From Chromatiales bacterium (GTDB lineage: Bacteria; Pseudomonadota; Gammaproteobacteria; UBA6429; Thiohalophilaceae): a DNA stretch of 64,000 nt. Made by a program: the position numbers and the translations under genes. Positions within the stretch are counted from its first letter, which is position 1; every line of letters begins with the position of its first letter. Shown here in pieces: positions 54,848 through 63,484 of the stretch. Under the pieces are notes generated by a model that was not told where the DNA came from, made no database searches, and saw nothing but the letters and a program-made list of their open reading frames with translations. The stretch lies in the NCBI GenBank assembly GCA_027076325.1, contig JALTJZ010000018.1:151241-215240 (forward strand), read 5' to 3'.

Positions 54848-55108
54848 TTACGAAATAAACTGCAAGCTAATCGCATTTGAATTAACTCTCAAACATTCCA
54901 TATCAAATATCACATCCATATTAACAGGCTTAACCAGTAATTTTTCCTGGCTTAATTTATTATTTAAAACAGAGGTATTATAAACTTCAACTAACATTCC
55001 ACCACTGGAAACATCATTTATCTTCCCTTGTATTTGCCCAAACTCATCATGATACAAGCTTACATTTAAATTAACTAAATGCCGCACACTCGAACGCCGC
55101 TCATTCAT
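54848..55108 (-). CDS. Short PilZ domain protein
   Basis: 86 residues from the start MNERRSSVRHLV at 55108, chosen because AAGGGG lies just before it. RSSVR gives RxxxR and NDVSSGG gives DxSxxG. It ends soon after the last core strand and lacks the extra tail of the two neighbours, so it is either a minimal or a shortened PilZ protein. Confidence 0.82.
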   Translation of the reverse strand: MNERRSSVRHLVNLNVSLYHDEFGQIQGKINDVSSGGMLVEVYNTSVLNNKLSQEKLLVKPVNMDVIFDMECLRVNSNAISLQFIS

Positions 55109-55242
55109 AATTAACCCCTTATATACAAGAGTACTGCATCTGGTTTTGCACACCTATTGCATGTATAGCATAAGAGGTTAGCCAGTTAAATACCACGCGG
55201 TGCTTTTGGATAATAATTTATTAATACCAGCCATTAAAAATA

Positions 55243-56367
55243 TTAGCTGCCAGGCTCAACATCCCGCAACTGCTGTGCTGCGTCTTCAGGGCTAATGGTG
55301 TTAACAAATAATCCAGAACCCAGTTCAAAACCGGTAGGAATGCTGGTACGGGGAGTAATTTCCAGATGCCAGTGGTAGCTATTATTATTCTTTTTATACT
55401 CATCACCATGCGGCATGGTGTGCATAAAATAATTATACTGCACACCTTCCAGCACATTATCCAGGCGTTTCATGGTGCGTTGTAATAAACCGGAAAAATC
55501 CTGCAAGTGTTCATCACTGCAATCAATAAAATCAGCCTGGTGCTTTAGTGGAAAAATATGTACTTCCCATTCATAACGACTGGCAAATGGTTTAATTGCA
55601 ATAAAGTGTTCAGTGCGTTCTATAATGTATTGACCAATATCCACTTTACGTCGCACCTGGCCGGAGTCGCGGTCATAAATAGTGGCCTCAAACGTTAATG
55701 CTTCATCAATCAATCCACAGAAAATACATTGATGATGCTTTTCATAGTATTGCTGTGAATGGTGCAGTTCTGAATGTACATTTTCGGGAATAACCGGCAT
55801 AGCAATAAGCTGACTATGCGTGTGCGGAATACTGGCACCGGCTGCCGGACCAAAATTTTTAAAGACAAGTACATAGCGTATACGTTCATCGGCTTTGTAT
55901 AAGTCCAGCATACGATTACGGTAGGCTTTAAATATTTCAGCAATGTGTGTCGGCTGCATATCAAAAATGGCAATGCCATGCTCACAGTGATCGATAATCA
56001 CTTCATGGCGTCCATAACCATCAATGGTTTGCTGTAAACCCATTACCAGATTAGACCGTTTCTCGTCATCACCGAGTATTGCAAACAGGTTTTCTACAAT
56101 ACGAATATCCCAGTTTTTTTCATCCGGTGAAGCCTTTAAAGCCGGGGGGGTCATCTCTTCGTTGCCTCGACAGAAGGGACAGGTATCCACATGCTTGCGC
56201 GTATCACGCTCAATGCGTTCTTCTTTCTTTTTAGGCCGCATGCCACGTGCCGTTGCCACTAACACCGACTCCGTTGGAACAACCGGGTTAATTCTTATTT
56301 CTCGAATCGCCTGAGCTTCGGCTGGGGGATTGTCTAATTTGTTCGGATCACTTTTATTCTGGGTCAT
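55243..56367 (-). CDS. galT: GalT-family nucleotidyltransferase
   Basis: 374 residues of the HIT-superfamily galactose-1-phosphate uridylyltransferase family. Zinc ligands lie in CPFCRGNEE (Cys63, Cys66) and CIFCGLI (Cys213, Cys216). The active-site motif is IPHTHSQLIA (His181, His183), where His183 should carry the nucleotide; classical GalT has HPHxQ there. The change and the missing gal genes leave room for a related enzyme such as an ADP-sugar phosphorylase, which would suit glycogen metabolism. Exact substrate uncertain. Confidence 0.8.
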   Translation of the reverse strand: MTQNKSDPNKLDNPPAEAQAIREIRINPVVPTESVLVATARGMRPKKKEERIERDTRKHVDTCPFCRGNEEMTPPALKASPDEKNWDIRIVENLFAILGDDEKRSNLVMGLQQTIDGYGRHEVIIDHCEHGIAIFDMQPTHIAEIFKAYRNRMLDLYKADERIRYVLVFKNFGPAAGASIPHTHSQLIAMPVIPENVHSELHHSQQYYEKHHQCIFCGLIDEALTFEATIYDRDSGQVRRKVDIGQYIIERTEHFIAIKPFASRYEWEVHIFPLKHQADFIDCSDEHLQDFSGLLQRTMKRLDNVLEGVQYNYFMHTMPHGDEYKKNNNSYHWHLEITPRTSIPTGFELGSGLFVNTISPEDAAQQLRDVEPGS

Positions 56368-56562
56368 GGTGCCAATGTCCTGATGAATGAAGCCCTATTC
56401 AAGCACGCTTTTTATTAATTTTATATTAAGTATTTCTTATGTAGTTATTACCACAAATAAATACAACATTATCTATAAAAATCAGATAGTTAGGTGGAAT
56501 TAAAGCTGCTGACACAAGCCATGGCTGACATCTGAGCAAGACAATACGGGCCACCAGAAAAA

Positions 56563-57060
56563 CTAGAAACGGTGGAAAATACCAACACCAAAATGAAAAC
56601 GTACGTCGGAATCGTCATAATAATACTTTGATTCTTCCGGCCATATTTTTATTTGCTGCACCTCCAGTACAGGATAAGTATACGGGCTCTCACCCACTTT
56701 ACCTGTTCGTTTTCCTGTTAACTTGCCCACAACACTTACCGCCCTGCCCTTGGCATATTCACCGAGTTCAAGATAGCCCTGTTTTACTAAAATAAAACGC
56801 CCAAATGATTTTGAGTCTTTAACAGGTTCCATGTAGTCGTCCAGCGGGTAAGCAAGTATTTCGAGTTCGGTGGTGTTTTTCTGGTTTTTGCCCGAGAGTA
56901 TAATGCCACCCCATAAAGCATACTGACCCTGCATATTATCAAACGCATCCAGTGCTAAAGTCAGCGTTAGATTCCTGTTAACTCGACTGGTTTCAAGTGC
57001 TGGCGTTGCACAGGCGGCAATGATAAAAGATACAACAATCAATACAGAAAATTTTTTCAT
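56563..57060 (-). CDS. Slp family outer-membrane lipoprotein
   Basis: 165 residues from the start MKKFSVLIVV (57060), preceded by GAGGG; a longer start at 57078 would overlap the upstream stop. Lipoprotein signal IIAACAT with Cys16. The mature part has QYALWGGIILSGKNQKN and TELEILAYPLDD, marks of the Slp/starvation-inducible family, and GRAVSVVGKLTGKRTGKVGE. It anchors in the outer membrane; the role is unknown. Confidence 0.87.
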   Translation of the reverse strand: MKKFSVLIVVSFIIAACATPALETSRVNRNLTLTLALDAFDNMQGQYALWGGIILSGKNQKNTTELEILAYPLDDYMEPVKDSKSFGRFILVKQGYLELGEYAKGRAVSVVGKLTGKRTGKVGESPYTYPVLEVQQIKIWPEESKYYYDDSDVRFHFGVGIFHRF

Positions 57061-57074
57061 TATAATACCCTCAT

Positions 57075-57491
57075 TCATTTAACCGGTAGCTCATCATACT
57101 TTACTAATTCAGCAGCTTCTTTATACCAGGGCGCTTTATTTGCAAAATAAATATTATGTACCGGCTGCGTCTCTGGGTTATCGTCCAGTGTACCGGCGGG
57201 AATAACAACGGCTTTACCACTTTGAGTTTTCCATGGTAACGATGAACCGCATTTTTTACAGAACGAAGTCGCAAAATGTTTTGCTCCGGCTAATTCAAAA
57301 CGGCCAACAAACTTTTCACCCTTAAGCCATAGGAATTGTTCGGGAGCGACAATAACATTTGCCGCATGTGCCGAGCCGGTGAATTTCTGACAGCGCGTAC
57401 AATGGCAATACTGGAACACTTTAACCGCCCCACTGTATTGGTAACTAACCTCACCACAAAGACAACTACCTGTTACTTTTATTTGTTCCAT
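57075..57491 (-). CDS. GFA family zinc protein
   Basis: 138 residues from the start MEQIKVTGSCLCGEVSYQYSG. GFA (Gfa/CENP-V-like) zinc ligands are CLCG, CHCTRCQ and CKKCG. The C-terminal tail is complete (AGTLDDNPETQPVHNIYFAN, then KAPW). Relatives bind zinc; glutathione-dependent formaldehyde adduct formation has been reported for some but is debated. A frame starting at 57581 would overlap the upstream gene. A truncated relative lies at 63103. Confidence 0.85.
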   Translation of the reverse strand: MEQIKVTGSCLCGEVSYQYSGAVKVFQYCHCTRCQKFTGSAHAANVIVAPEQFLWLKGEKFVGRFELAGAKHFATSFCKKCGSSLPWKTQSGKAVVIPAGTLDDNPETQPVHNIYFANKAPWYKEAAELVKYDELPVK

Positions 57492-57531
57492 AAATAGCCT
57501 CTGTGATAGTGAACAATAATATAGCCAACGA

Positions 57532-57924
57532 CTAAGCAATTTCCTCAAGTGATTCAAGAATAGATTCCACCACATCTTCATCCACTTCAGAATCCTTCAG
57601 GTCACAATTATAGCTTATAAAAAGTAGTACCTTTTCTGACCTTAAATACCATTCGCACCAGTATTCCCCTTGCTGTTCAAAGCTCACGGCAATACCGCTA
57701 AAATCACCTAACACCACATCGTCGATAACCGCATCGGACTCAATATGCTCGCCAGCCATTGCTTCGAGTTGCTCATCAGAAATACCCTCATCCTGATATA
57801 GCGTGCTTATGACCAGTTCACCCACACCGGCGTTATCGTAAATGACATCTGTCTCGCCATCGGCCTCAGCATCCCATAATGCGGGAACATTCAATGACCA
57901 GTGTTGTGTTTTATACGTCTGCAT
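57532..57924 (-). CDS. Conserved acidic protein of unknown function
   Basis: 130 residues, very acidic (VDEDVVESILESLEEIA tail). N-terminal YKTQHWSLNVPALWDAEADG and middle EYWCEWYLRSEKVLLFISYNC look like a DUF3805-like or PsbP-like alpha/beta fold. No signal peptide. It is followed by GFA and preceded by a GST on the same strand, spacing 5 bases from the GST stop. Function unknown. Confidence 0.65.
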   Translation of the reverse strand: MQTYKTQHWSLNVPALWDAEADGETDVIYDNAGVGELVISTLYQDEGISDEQLEAMAGEHIESDAVIDDVVLGDFSGIAVSFEQQGEYWCEWYLRSEKVLLFISYNCDLKDSEVDEDVVESILESLEEIA

Positions 57925-57929
57925 TAAAA

Positions 57930-58601
57930 CTAGCTGCGCATTTTTGCTGAGAAAACTGAATCCTGTTTACGTAAATAAGCATCCAGTTCAACTGCATAAT
58001 CTTCAGGCACACTCTTGATAACCGCGCCATAAGATAACAGTGTATCTCGCCATAAACTTAACTGTGGCCGTTCTTCAAAAAAACCAAGGTCGTGGTATTT
58101 AAGTAGTGCCGCATGAAACCTGAAAAGCGGTGCATAAACCGCATCAATCATCGAGAATCTATCGCCATTAAAAAATGGTGTACCGGTTAAGCATTCGTCT
58201 TCCAGGGTATCAAATTTTTCGTCGATTGATGCAGTAAGGTGTTTAAAACGTTTTTCATCACTGGTTGTAAAAAGGTCGTAGGTCACATCCAGAATAGTAT
58301 TACCGTATTCAATCCATGCCCGATTAACAGCCTTGTCAAAAGGATCAGCCGGGTGTAAAGAACCTTCGGTTATCTCATCCAGATATTCACAGATAACCAT
58401 CGACTCGAACAGAGGTTTACCATCAACCAGTAACACCGGCACTTTTTCCATTGGTGATATATCAAAAAACCATTCTGGGGGGCTATCAAGATCGATAAAC
58501 TTGATATCGTGTTTGATGTTTTTTTCAATCAGGATTGCTCGTGCGCGTTGCACATAAGGGCACAACGAAAAGCTAACCAGTTCAAATTTCTTTTCTTCCA
58601 A
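57930..58601 (-). CDS. Glutathione S-transferase
   Basis: 223 residues. The N-terminal thioredoxin-like domain has FSLCPYVQRARAIL (Cys14 in the CPY motif of omega/beta-type GSTs), MEKVPVLL with the cis-proline, and FESMVICEYLDE for glutathione binding. A helical C-domain follows. Probable detoxification or dehydroascorbate/glutathionyl reductase-like role. It begins a run of small minus-strand genes. Confidence 0.88.
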   Translation of the reverse strand: MEEKKFELVSFSLCPYVQRARAILIEKNIKHDIKFIDLDSPPEWFFDISPMEKVPVLLVDGKPLFESMVICEYLDEITEGSLHPADPFDKAVNRAWIEYGNTILDVTYDLFTTSDEKRFKHLTASIDEKFDTLEDECLTGTPFFNGDRFSMIDAVYAPLFRFHAALLKYHDLGFFEERPQLSLWRDTLLSYGAVIKSVPEDYAVELDAYLRKQDSVFSAKMRS

Positions 58602-58635
58602 AACAATTTCCTTTACTTTATATTAATAACCCGCA

Positions 58636-58866
58636 TTAATGCTGAAGAAACTGTTGTATTTTTTTGTCATGGCTTAAAATGCTGAACTCGGTTTGCATTT
58701 CTTCCAGACAGTTAACACATAAACAATCGTCATAACGCGCACCAACATAATCGCGTTCGGGAACAGATAAAAAAACACTGGAACACTGACACTCCAGTAT
58801 AGAGCCCACTTTACATTCAAAATCTGCCTGACAACGCGGGCAATTCTTTGCTTCATGATGTGGCAT
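58636..58866 (-). CDS. Cysteine-rich CWC-like protein
   Basis: 76 residues with CPRCQADFEC and ECQC in the N-terminal half and CLCVNCLEEM in the C-terminal half, giving two zinc-binding knuckles. It matches small proteobacterial cysteine-rich CWC proteins. Function unknown; it lies 11 bases after the DUF481 stop. Confidence 0.8.
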   Translation of the reverse strand: MPHHEAKNCPRCQADFECKVGSILECQCSSVFLSVPERDYVGARYDDCLCVNCLEEMQTEFSILSHDKKIQQFLQH

Positions 58867-58877
58867 AACCTTCCCCC

Positions 58878-59657
58878 TTATTTAAAGGTATAAACTAATG
58901 TTGCAGCTAACTCTGTATCCGTTTTTTTAGTTCCAATCGGAACATCAGATGCATTTCTGACAGTATAAGTAATTTTAGAGGATAATGAACTATTAATTTT
59001 CGTTATTAGCGCCGTTACGGACTTACTTATTGTACGCGCGTCACCAATATCAATAGTTAAGTCTTCAGTTAATGATGCAGACTTGCTAATTTTCCAGTCA
59101 AAATCACTTGCAATAATGACAATCCCTTCTGATTGAGTTCGGGAATTTTCAAGCGCATTCTGACGCACACCCACACCGACCTCGGCATTCAAATTAAACT
59201 TATCGCCAGTTACTAAATGCCGACCATAACCTATAACTTCTGAAGCCTGGTAGTCATAACCGCTAAAACGGTCGTCCTCATACTGTAAACGATCAAATAC
59301 ATACGATAACTCACTCAGTGTATATTGTGATTTAATTAAAATGAAATAACGCTCGGCTGTAGTACCGACACTATCTGAGCTTTTTACTAACGCAAATTTC
59401 AAGGAGTGTTCCCAGTCCTTTCGTTTGTTATCCACCGAAAACTTAAAATTTATCGACTCTGTTTCAGTATTACCTGTTGTTTGTACAAAACCTAGTTCTG
59501 CTGCAGATTCCCAACTGGAAAACAATGTATCATTTACAGCGACTGTATCCTGGCTAGCAACAACCGGGGCTGCTAAAGTATTAATCTTTGCTTCTTCTGC
59601 CTTTGCGGTTAATGAAAAAAACAGGACAATAAAAACACCAAACTTTATACTTCGCAC
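58878..59657 (-). CDS. DUF481 outer-membrane barrel protein
   Basis: 259 residues with a signal peptide (about 1-20, cut after AKA). The mature part is beta-strand rich, with WESAAELGFVQTTGNTETES at the start of the DUF481 domain and a closing strand AATLVYTFK with C-terminal Phe-Lys. DUF481 proteins are salt-inducible outer-membrane proteins. It starts with GTG, which overlaps the stop of the upstream lipoprotein gene (TAGTG). Confidence 0.85.
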   Translation of the reverse strand: MRSIKFGVFIVLFFSLTAKAEEAKINTLAAPVVASQDTVAVNDTLFSSWESAAELGFVQTTGNTETESINFKFSVDNKRKDWEHSLKFALVKSSDSVGTTAERYFILIKSQYTLSELSYVFDRLQYEDDRFSGYDYQASEVIGYGRHLVTGDKFNLNAEVGVGVRQNALENSRTQSEGIVIIASDFDWKISKSASLTEDLTIDIGDARTISKSVTALITKINSSLSSKITYTVRNASDVPIGTKKTDTELAATLVYTFK

Positions 59658-60061
59658 TACCTTTCCTCTAATTCTTTTTCTAATTGTTGCTTTGTCTTAA
59701 CTGGCTTACCGCCCTGTTGAATAAGCGGGTTATTGATATTACCCAGAGTTTGTTCACGCTCTTTCGCATCACAACGACCTTGCTGCTCAACCCAGTGAAC
59801 CGCATTACCAACCAGCACAATTGAACCCGATACAATTGCCGTTACACCCACAATGACTACCGCACCCAATCCCGTTGCCAGCACACACTCCGGTGAACTG
59901 CAACTTGCCGAATAATGGCCAACCTGAATCAGATCCAGATCCCATTTATGCGTTGAAAGATCACAGCTACTATCTTGCTCAGAATGGGGTCGGGTTACCG
60001 GCACCACCGCACAGCTTAAAATAAACAGTGGAATAAAAATAACAGCTACGGCTTTAAACAT
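59657..60061 (-). CDS. Lipoprotein of unknown function
   Basis: 134 residues with a lipoprotein signal (FILSC, Cys17), a hydrophobic middle (ATGLGAVVIVGVTAIVSGSI) and a charged C-terminal helix KTKQQLEKELEER. Extra cysteines (DSSCD, ASCSSPEC, GRCD) suggest disulfides. No family recognised. Adjacent without a gap to the S4 gene upstream (TAA then ATG). Confidence 0.65.
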   Translation of the reverse strand: MFKAVAVIFIPLFILSCAVVPVTRPHSEQDSSCDLSTHKWDLDLIQVGHYSASCSSPECVLATGLGAVVIVGVTAIVSGSIVLVGNAVHWVEQQGRCDAKEREQTLGNINNPLIQQGGKPVKTKQQLEKELEER

Positions 60062-60274
60062 TTACGCTATCACCCTGATAGCTTCATTCTGAAATTCAAC
60101 AACCTGCCCGTCACGAATTTTACAACGTTTACGTAGCTCAACCTCACCATCTACTATAACCAGACCATCTGCAATCAGTGTTTTTGCCAGGCCGCCACTT
60201 GAAACCAGACCCACCACCTTAAGTAAATTGTTCAGCTCGATATAGTCACGGCCTTCAAGTTCAAATTCCTGCAT
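60062..60274 (-). CDS. S4-domain RNA-binding protein (YbcJ-like)
   Basis: 70 residues from the start MQEFELEGRDYIELNNLLKV (60274); the longer frame from 60307 adds 11 unlikely residues. The S4 fold has SGGLAKTLIADGLVIVDGEV, then ELRKRCKIRDGQVVEF. Such small proteins bind structured RNA and may act on ribosomes. It is the first of three tightly spaced genes (S4, lipoprotein, DUF481). Confidence 0.87.
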   Translation of the reverse strand: MQEFELEGRDYIELNNLLKVVGLVSSGGLAKTLIADGLVIVDGEVELRKRCKIRDGQVVEFQNEAIRVIA

Positions 60275-60343
60275 TATTAACCTGCTATAAAAAATCGCCA
60301 TTGTCACAAAAGCAAGAACCCGGACAATCTTATATTGTACTCG

Positions 60344-60363
60344 ATACCCGCCTCCGCAGGTAT
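60344..60363. repeat. Short palindromic intergenic repeat (GATACCCGCC...GGTATGAC type)
   Basis: ATACC (60344-60348) and GGTAT (60359-60363) flank CGCCTCCGCA. It resembles the common GATTCCCGCC...GGGAATGACG repeat, a cousin of which is at 63684. It lies between the S4 gene and the ppnP stop. Confidence 0.5.
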
Positions 60364-60379
60364 GACGGTATCATCACCC

Positions 60380-60661
60380 TTATTTATAAACACAAAGGTA
60401 TGAGGCTTCCTCTGTAATTTTGACTAAAAACGAAGTATTCGCTTCAACAATAAATGTTTCGTTAACCGCAATTACCTGCCAGTCTGATGCATTCGGCAAC
60501 TTCACTGTCATCGCACCACTGAGCAGGGTCATATGCTCAACTGAACTCGTACCAAACTCATACTCACCTACCGCCATCACACCCACGGTCGCTGCATCAT
60601 TACCCGACTTGAATGCAATGGACTTTACCTTGCCATCAAAATATTCATTTATATCAAACAT
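60380..60661 (-). CDS. ppnP: Pyrimidine/purine nucleoside phosphorylase
   Basis: 93 residues of the PpnP (DUF1255) cupin family. The phosphorolysis of nucleosides to bases and ribose-1-phosphate is known for E. coli PpnP. Motifs are YFDGKVKSIAF, VGVMAVGEYEFGTSSVEHMT and VEANTSFLVK. Length typical. Confidence 0.92.
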   Translation of the reverse strand: MFDINEYFDGKVKSIAFKSGNDAATVGVMAVGEYEFGTSSVEHMTLLSGAMTVKLPNASDWQVIAVNETFIVEANTSFLVKITEEASYLCVYK

Positions 60662-60694
60662 ATTTTTCCTGAATTTTAATTATCTGAAAAAGTC

Positions 60695-60725
60695 TGTCAT
60701 TGCGAGCGATAGCGCGGCAATGACA
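60695..60725. repeat. Palindromic repeat TGTCATTGC...GCAATGACA
   Basis: Perfect 9-bp arms (60695-60703 and 60717-60725) around GAGCGATAGCGCG, with an inner GCG/CGC pair. It belongs to the widespread CATTGCGAGCG-type intergenic repeats. It lies 6 bases after the TrmH-like stop. Confidence 0.7.
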
Positions 60726-60730
60726 CAAAG

Positions 60731-61303
60731 TTATTTTCTATCAACATGATGCTGCCGAATATATTCATACATCACAATCGATGCCGCGATACTCACGTTT
60801 AAGCTTTCTACCGAACCAAAGTGCGGAATAGACAATTTTTTTATTAGCGGATAATCGGCCATCTCGAACGAATGCCCGTAAGCCTCATGCCCCAGAATAA
60901 AAGCCGATTTTTTTTCCAGTGCCACATCATAGCTTATCGAAGAAACCATATCATTTTCCGACTCTGCCGCTAACATATATAAGGTATAACCCTGCTCGAT
61001 TAGCACATTATAACAAGTCGCAAACTCGTCATAAAATTGAGCCGGTACTTTGCGAAACGAGCCCTTTGCCGGTGCCGGGTCAAACCAGTCCACGTTCACC
61101 AGATGCACTGAATGTGCCCCAAAGGCCTCGGCTGAACGAAAAATTTTAGGTACGTTGTAGCCACCCTTTAAATTATCCAGCACCACCGCAAACGTATGCA
61201 CACCTGGCTTCGCCATCACATTGCGCTGGCGTTGTTTGTCGTAGCGTTGCTTCGCCTGGAGCAGGTATTGTTCGTCTTTTTTTCGTGCTTGTCGGGAGAC
61301 CAT
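60731..61303 (-). CDS. TrmH/SpoU-family RNA 2'-O-methyltransferase
   Basis: 190 residues. SPOUT motifs are VLDNLKGGYNVPKIFRSAEAFG, FILGHEAYGHSFEMADYPL and LSIPHFGSVESLNVSIAASIVMYE. An N-terminal basic stretch (RQARKKDEQYLLQAKQRYDKQR) may help bind RNA. The target is probably tRNA or rRNA; it is not the canonical TrmH length. Confidence 0.87.
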   Translation of the reverse strand: MVSRQARKKDEQYLLQAKQRYDKQRQRNVMAKPGVHTFAVVLDNLKGGYNVPKIFRSAEAFGAHSVHLVNVDWFDPAPAKGSFRKVPAQFYDEFATCYNVLIEQGYTLYMLAAESENDMVSSISYDVALEKKSAFILGHEAYGHSFEMADYPLIKKLSIPHFGSVESLNVSIAASIVMYEYIRQHHVDRK

Positions 61304-61435
61304 GACTACGTTCTTAAAATAGTTATTTGAATTATGAAATAGTTATTTTAGGCCTGTGTACAGGCTTATTTTTAGAACTCATTCAAGGTCAATCAACTAA
61401 CCGAGGGCAACTTTGTTAATTTATTTCTAACCCGA

Positions 61436-62164
61436 TTACTTTGAATTATCCATGTGCAGTATCTCTTCGAGTTTAAGCCCGGTCATACCATGAACCGTGC
61501 GCCATAGATAATAAAAAATACCCAGCATCATCAACATTGAGGGAATAGCAATCATCGGGTAACTAAGCAAGGTCATTTGCCCCAGTTCCTCATTAAAAGC
61601 CGCACTACCCGCCGGGCTAGTCACAATCCAGATCGCTAAAACATAGTTCATAACCGCCGAAAAGAAAAAAGTGCTTCCCAAAAGATACGTGGCTTTTAAC
61701 AATCGAGCCTCAAAAATATCGGTGCTACCCTGCTCATCAAGTTTTTGCCCAATCTTTTCAACGTTCATAATCTTTGGGTTGTAGAGCAATGTTTTTATCA
61801 ACGGGTAGCGGGTTTGAGTAGAAACCAGCACCGCAATACCAATTAACCCAGGAATTGCGGCTTCCTTAACGGCCAGCCATTGCGTATCCAGCTCGAGTAA
61901 ACCAATACCGCCCGTCAACAACACACTGACCAGGCCTAATAATGCAATAAAGTTGAATTTTTTATACTTGAGTAATTCATATGAACCCCAGCCTAAAGGA
62001 AAGGCCAGCGCAACAATAAGTGCTGTTGTCGCACCAAGATCAGCATCGCCACTGAACTTCATCAAAATAAAAGAAGGGATCACTATCCCAACTAGCAGAT
62101 CAATTAAAGGGCGAGGTTTATGCTCGGGGGTTTTATTAGATGTGGGGTTAGCGGTGTTAGTCAT
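61436..62164 (-). CDS. VC0807-like integral membrane protein
   Basis: 242 residues with about six transmembrane helices. Features: PLIDLLVGIVIPSFILMKF, LALAFPLGWGSYELLKYKKF-like second segment (residues about 50-70), and a C-terminal GIFYYLWRTVHGMTGLKLEE. It matches uncharacterised VC0807-type membrane proteins. No transport motif. Confidence 0.72.
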   Translation of the reverse strand: MTNTANPTSNKTPEHKPRPLIDLLVGIVIPSFILMKFSGDADLGATTALIVALAFPLGWGSYELLKYKKFNFIALLGLVSVLLTGGIGLLELDTQWLAVKEAAIPGLIGIAVLVSTQTRYPLIKTLLYNPKIMNVEKIGQKLDEQGSTDIFEARLLKATYLLGSTFFFSAVMNYVLAIWIVTSPAGSAAFNEELGQMTLLSYPMIAIPSMLMMLGIFYYLWRTVHGMTGLKLEEILHMDNSK

Positions 62165-62441
62165 TCTCTAGTTCTCTATACTTAAAATCATTGCATGGTT
62201 ACAGTAGACCCATCTCGGATAGGCTGATTATACCATTGGAATTATCGAAATTTAGAACACTTTAAACACAAATAGTTTGAATAATCTGCATTTTAGCCAA
62301 AACTCACTCGGCAACAACCCGTCCTAAAATAGCCATTTAACACTAAATAAAGTAATTACAAAGGCAGATTGGAACCTGGATTCAGATAATATTTCAATAT
62401 TTTCAATGAGTTATATTGATTCGAGCCAATAAATAGCTTAA

Positions 62442-63008
62442 CTACTTAAAAACTATTTTCGAAGTGTATCCCAAAGCGTCCAGGAAGTTTGTTAACACCA
62501 CAATCGCCTCATTTTTTGTTTCCCTGATAATACCGTTATCTAAAGCCGACTTACGCAATTTAGCAATTGCGATTTCCTGCCCTTGATTAAAGTCACTATC
62601 CTTTAACTTATTAAACAATTTTGGATTTACAATCGTAATGATCTTCATTCCTTTTGGTGCAATCTCAGGATTTGAAACTTTTACTGCGCCTTTCCTAAAA
62701 ACAACATCAACTCTTTTCTTTTCCTTATTGATATTAACCTTTGCCTGATTCAAGTCCACACTACCTTTAACTTTACCACTCAATAAAATTAAAAATTTTG
62801 CCGTCTTCAACTTCAGAAGCACCTTCTTCGTCTTTTCCCTCTCCACGATCACCGACATGTTATATTCAACCGTCGCCAATTCTGCTATCTTCTTAATCGA
62901 ATTCACCGTTACATTGGCTTCTGTTTTATCACCCGACACCTCGGCATACAGATACATCGCCGCAACACCGACTATAAGCGATGCCACAATTGTAATTATA
63001 GATTTCAT
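62442..63008 (-). CDS. DUF4230 family protein
   Basis: 188 residues with an N-terminal anchor (about 5-22). The remaining part has NSIKKIAELATVEYNMSVIVE and ISPKG-like APKGMKIITIVNPK, the usual DUF4230 outline. It is probably periplasmic and membrane-bound; function unknown. Confidence 0.78.
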   Translation of the reverse strand: MKSIITIVASLIVGVAAMYLYAEVSGDKTEANVTVNSIKKIAELATVEYNMSVIVEREKTKKVLLKLKTAKFLILLSGKVKGSVDLNQAKVNINKEKKRVDVVFRKGAVKVSNPEIAPKGMKIITIVNPKLFNKLKDSDFNQGQEIAIAKLRKSALDNGIIRETKNEAIVVLTNFLDALGYTSKIVFK

Positions 63009-63102
63009 ATTAAGTCCTTTTCATTTGTTATTTTAAAAAGTTTTAAAGTTAAGTTCTTATTTTTACTCTGCCCCATTTGTTCGACCCGACCCTGACGGAT
63101 CT

Positions 63103-63444
63103 TCACCTCAGCGCAAAACCGTGATTATGATACTTGACCCCTTTGTTATTAAATGTACCGGGTTTTAATGCCACGATACCAGGGTACTCATCTGCCGAAA
63201 ACCAAAATAGCGTGCCACATTTAGAGCAGTGATGCTTTTGGACTTTTGTACCATTAACACCAATAGTGGTTATGGCTATTTTTCCTTTGATTATTTGTAT
63301 GTCGTTATCATTTACGATCATTGAGAGACCGAAAGCAGAACCTGACGAAGTTTGGCAGTCTGTGCAATGACAGGCATAACACGTAAGAGGCTCGCCAGTA
63401 AATTTATATTCGATAGATTTACATTCACAGCTACCTAAATGCAT
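63103..63444 (-). CDS. GFA-family protein with repeat-replaced C-terminus
   Basis: 113 residues from the start MHLGSCECKSIEYKFTG (63444), preceded by GAGAGGGGG. Zinc ligands are CECK, CHCTDCQ and CSKCG. After ALKPGTFNN the protein ends KGVKYHNHGFALR, encoded by a 44-bp repeat copied upstream at 63516-63559. The full-length relative at 57075 goes on with GTLDDNP and about 30 more residues, so this gene looks shortened by the repeat. Zinc binding could survive. Confidence 0.75.
   Translation of the reverse strand: MHLGSCECKSIEYKFTGEPLTCYACHCTDCQTSSGSAFGLSMIVNDNDIQIIKGKIAITTIGVNGTKVQKHHCSKCGTLFWFSADEYPGIVALKPGTFNNKGVKYHNHGFALR
63104..63147. repeat. 44-bp repeat, copy 1 (inside the GFA gene 3' end)
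   Basis: Matches 63516-63559 at 43 of 44 bases in direct orientation (412 bases apart). It forms the last codons of the GFA gene. Confidence 0.85.
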
Positions 63445-63484
63445 TTTATTCCCCCTCTCTTTTTTACATAACGTTAACAGTGAA

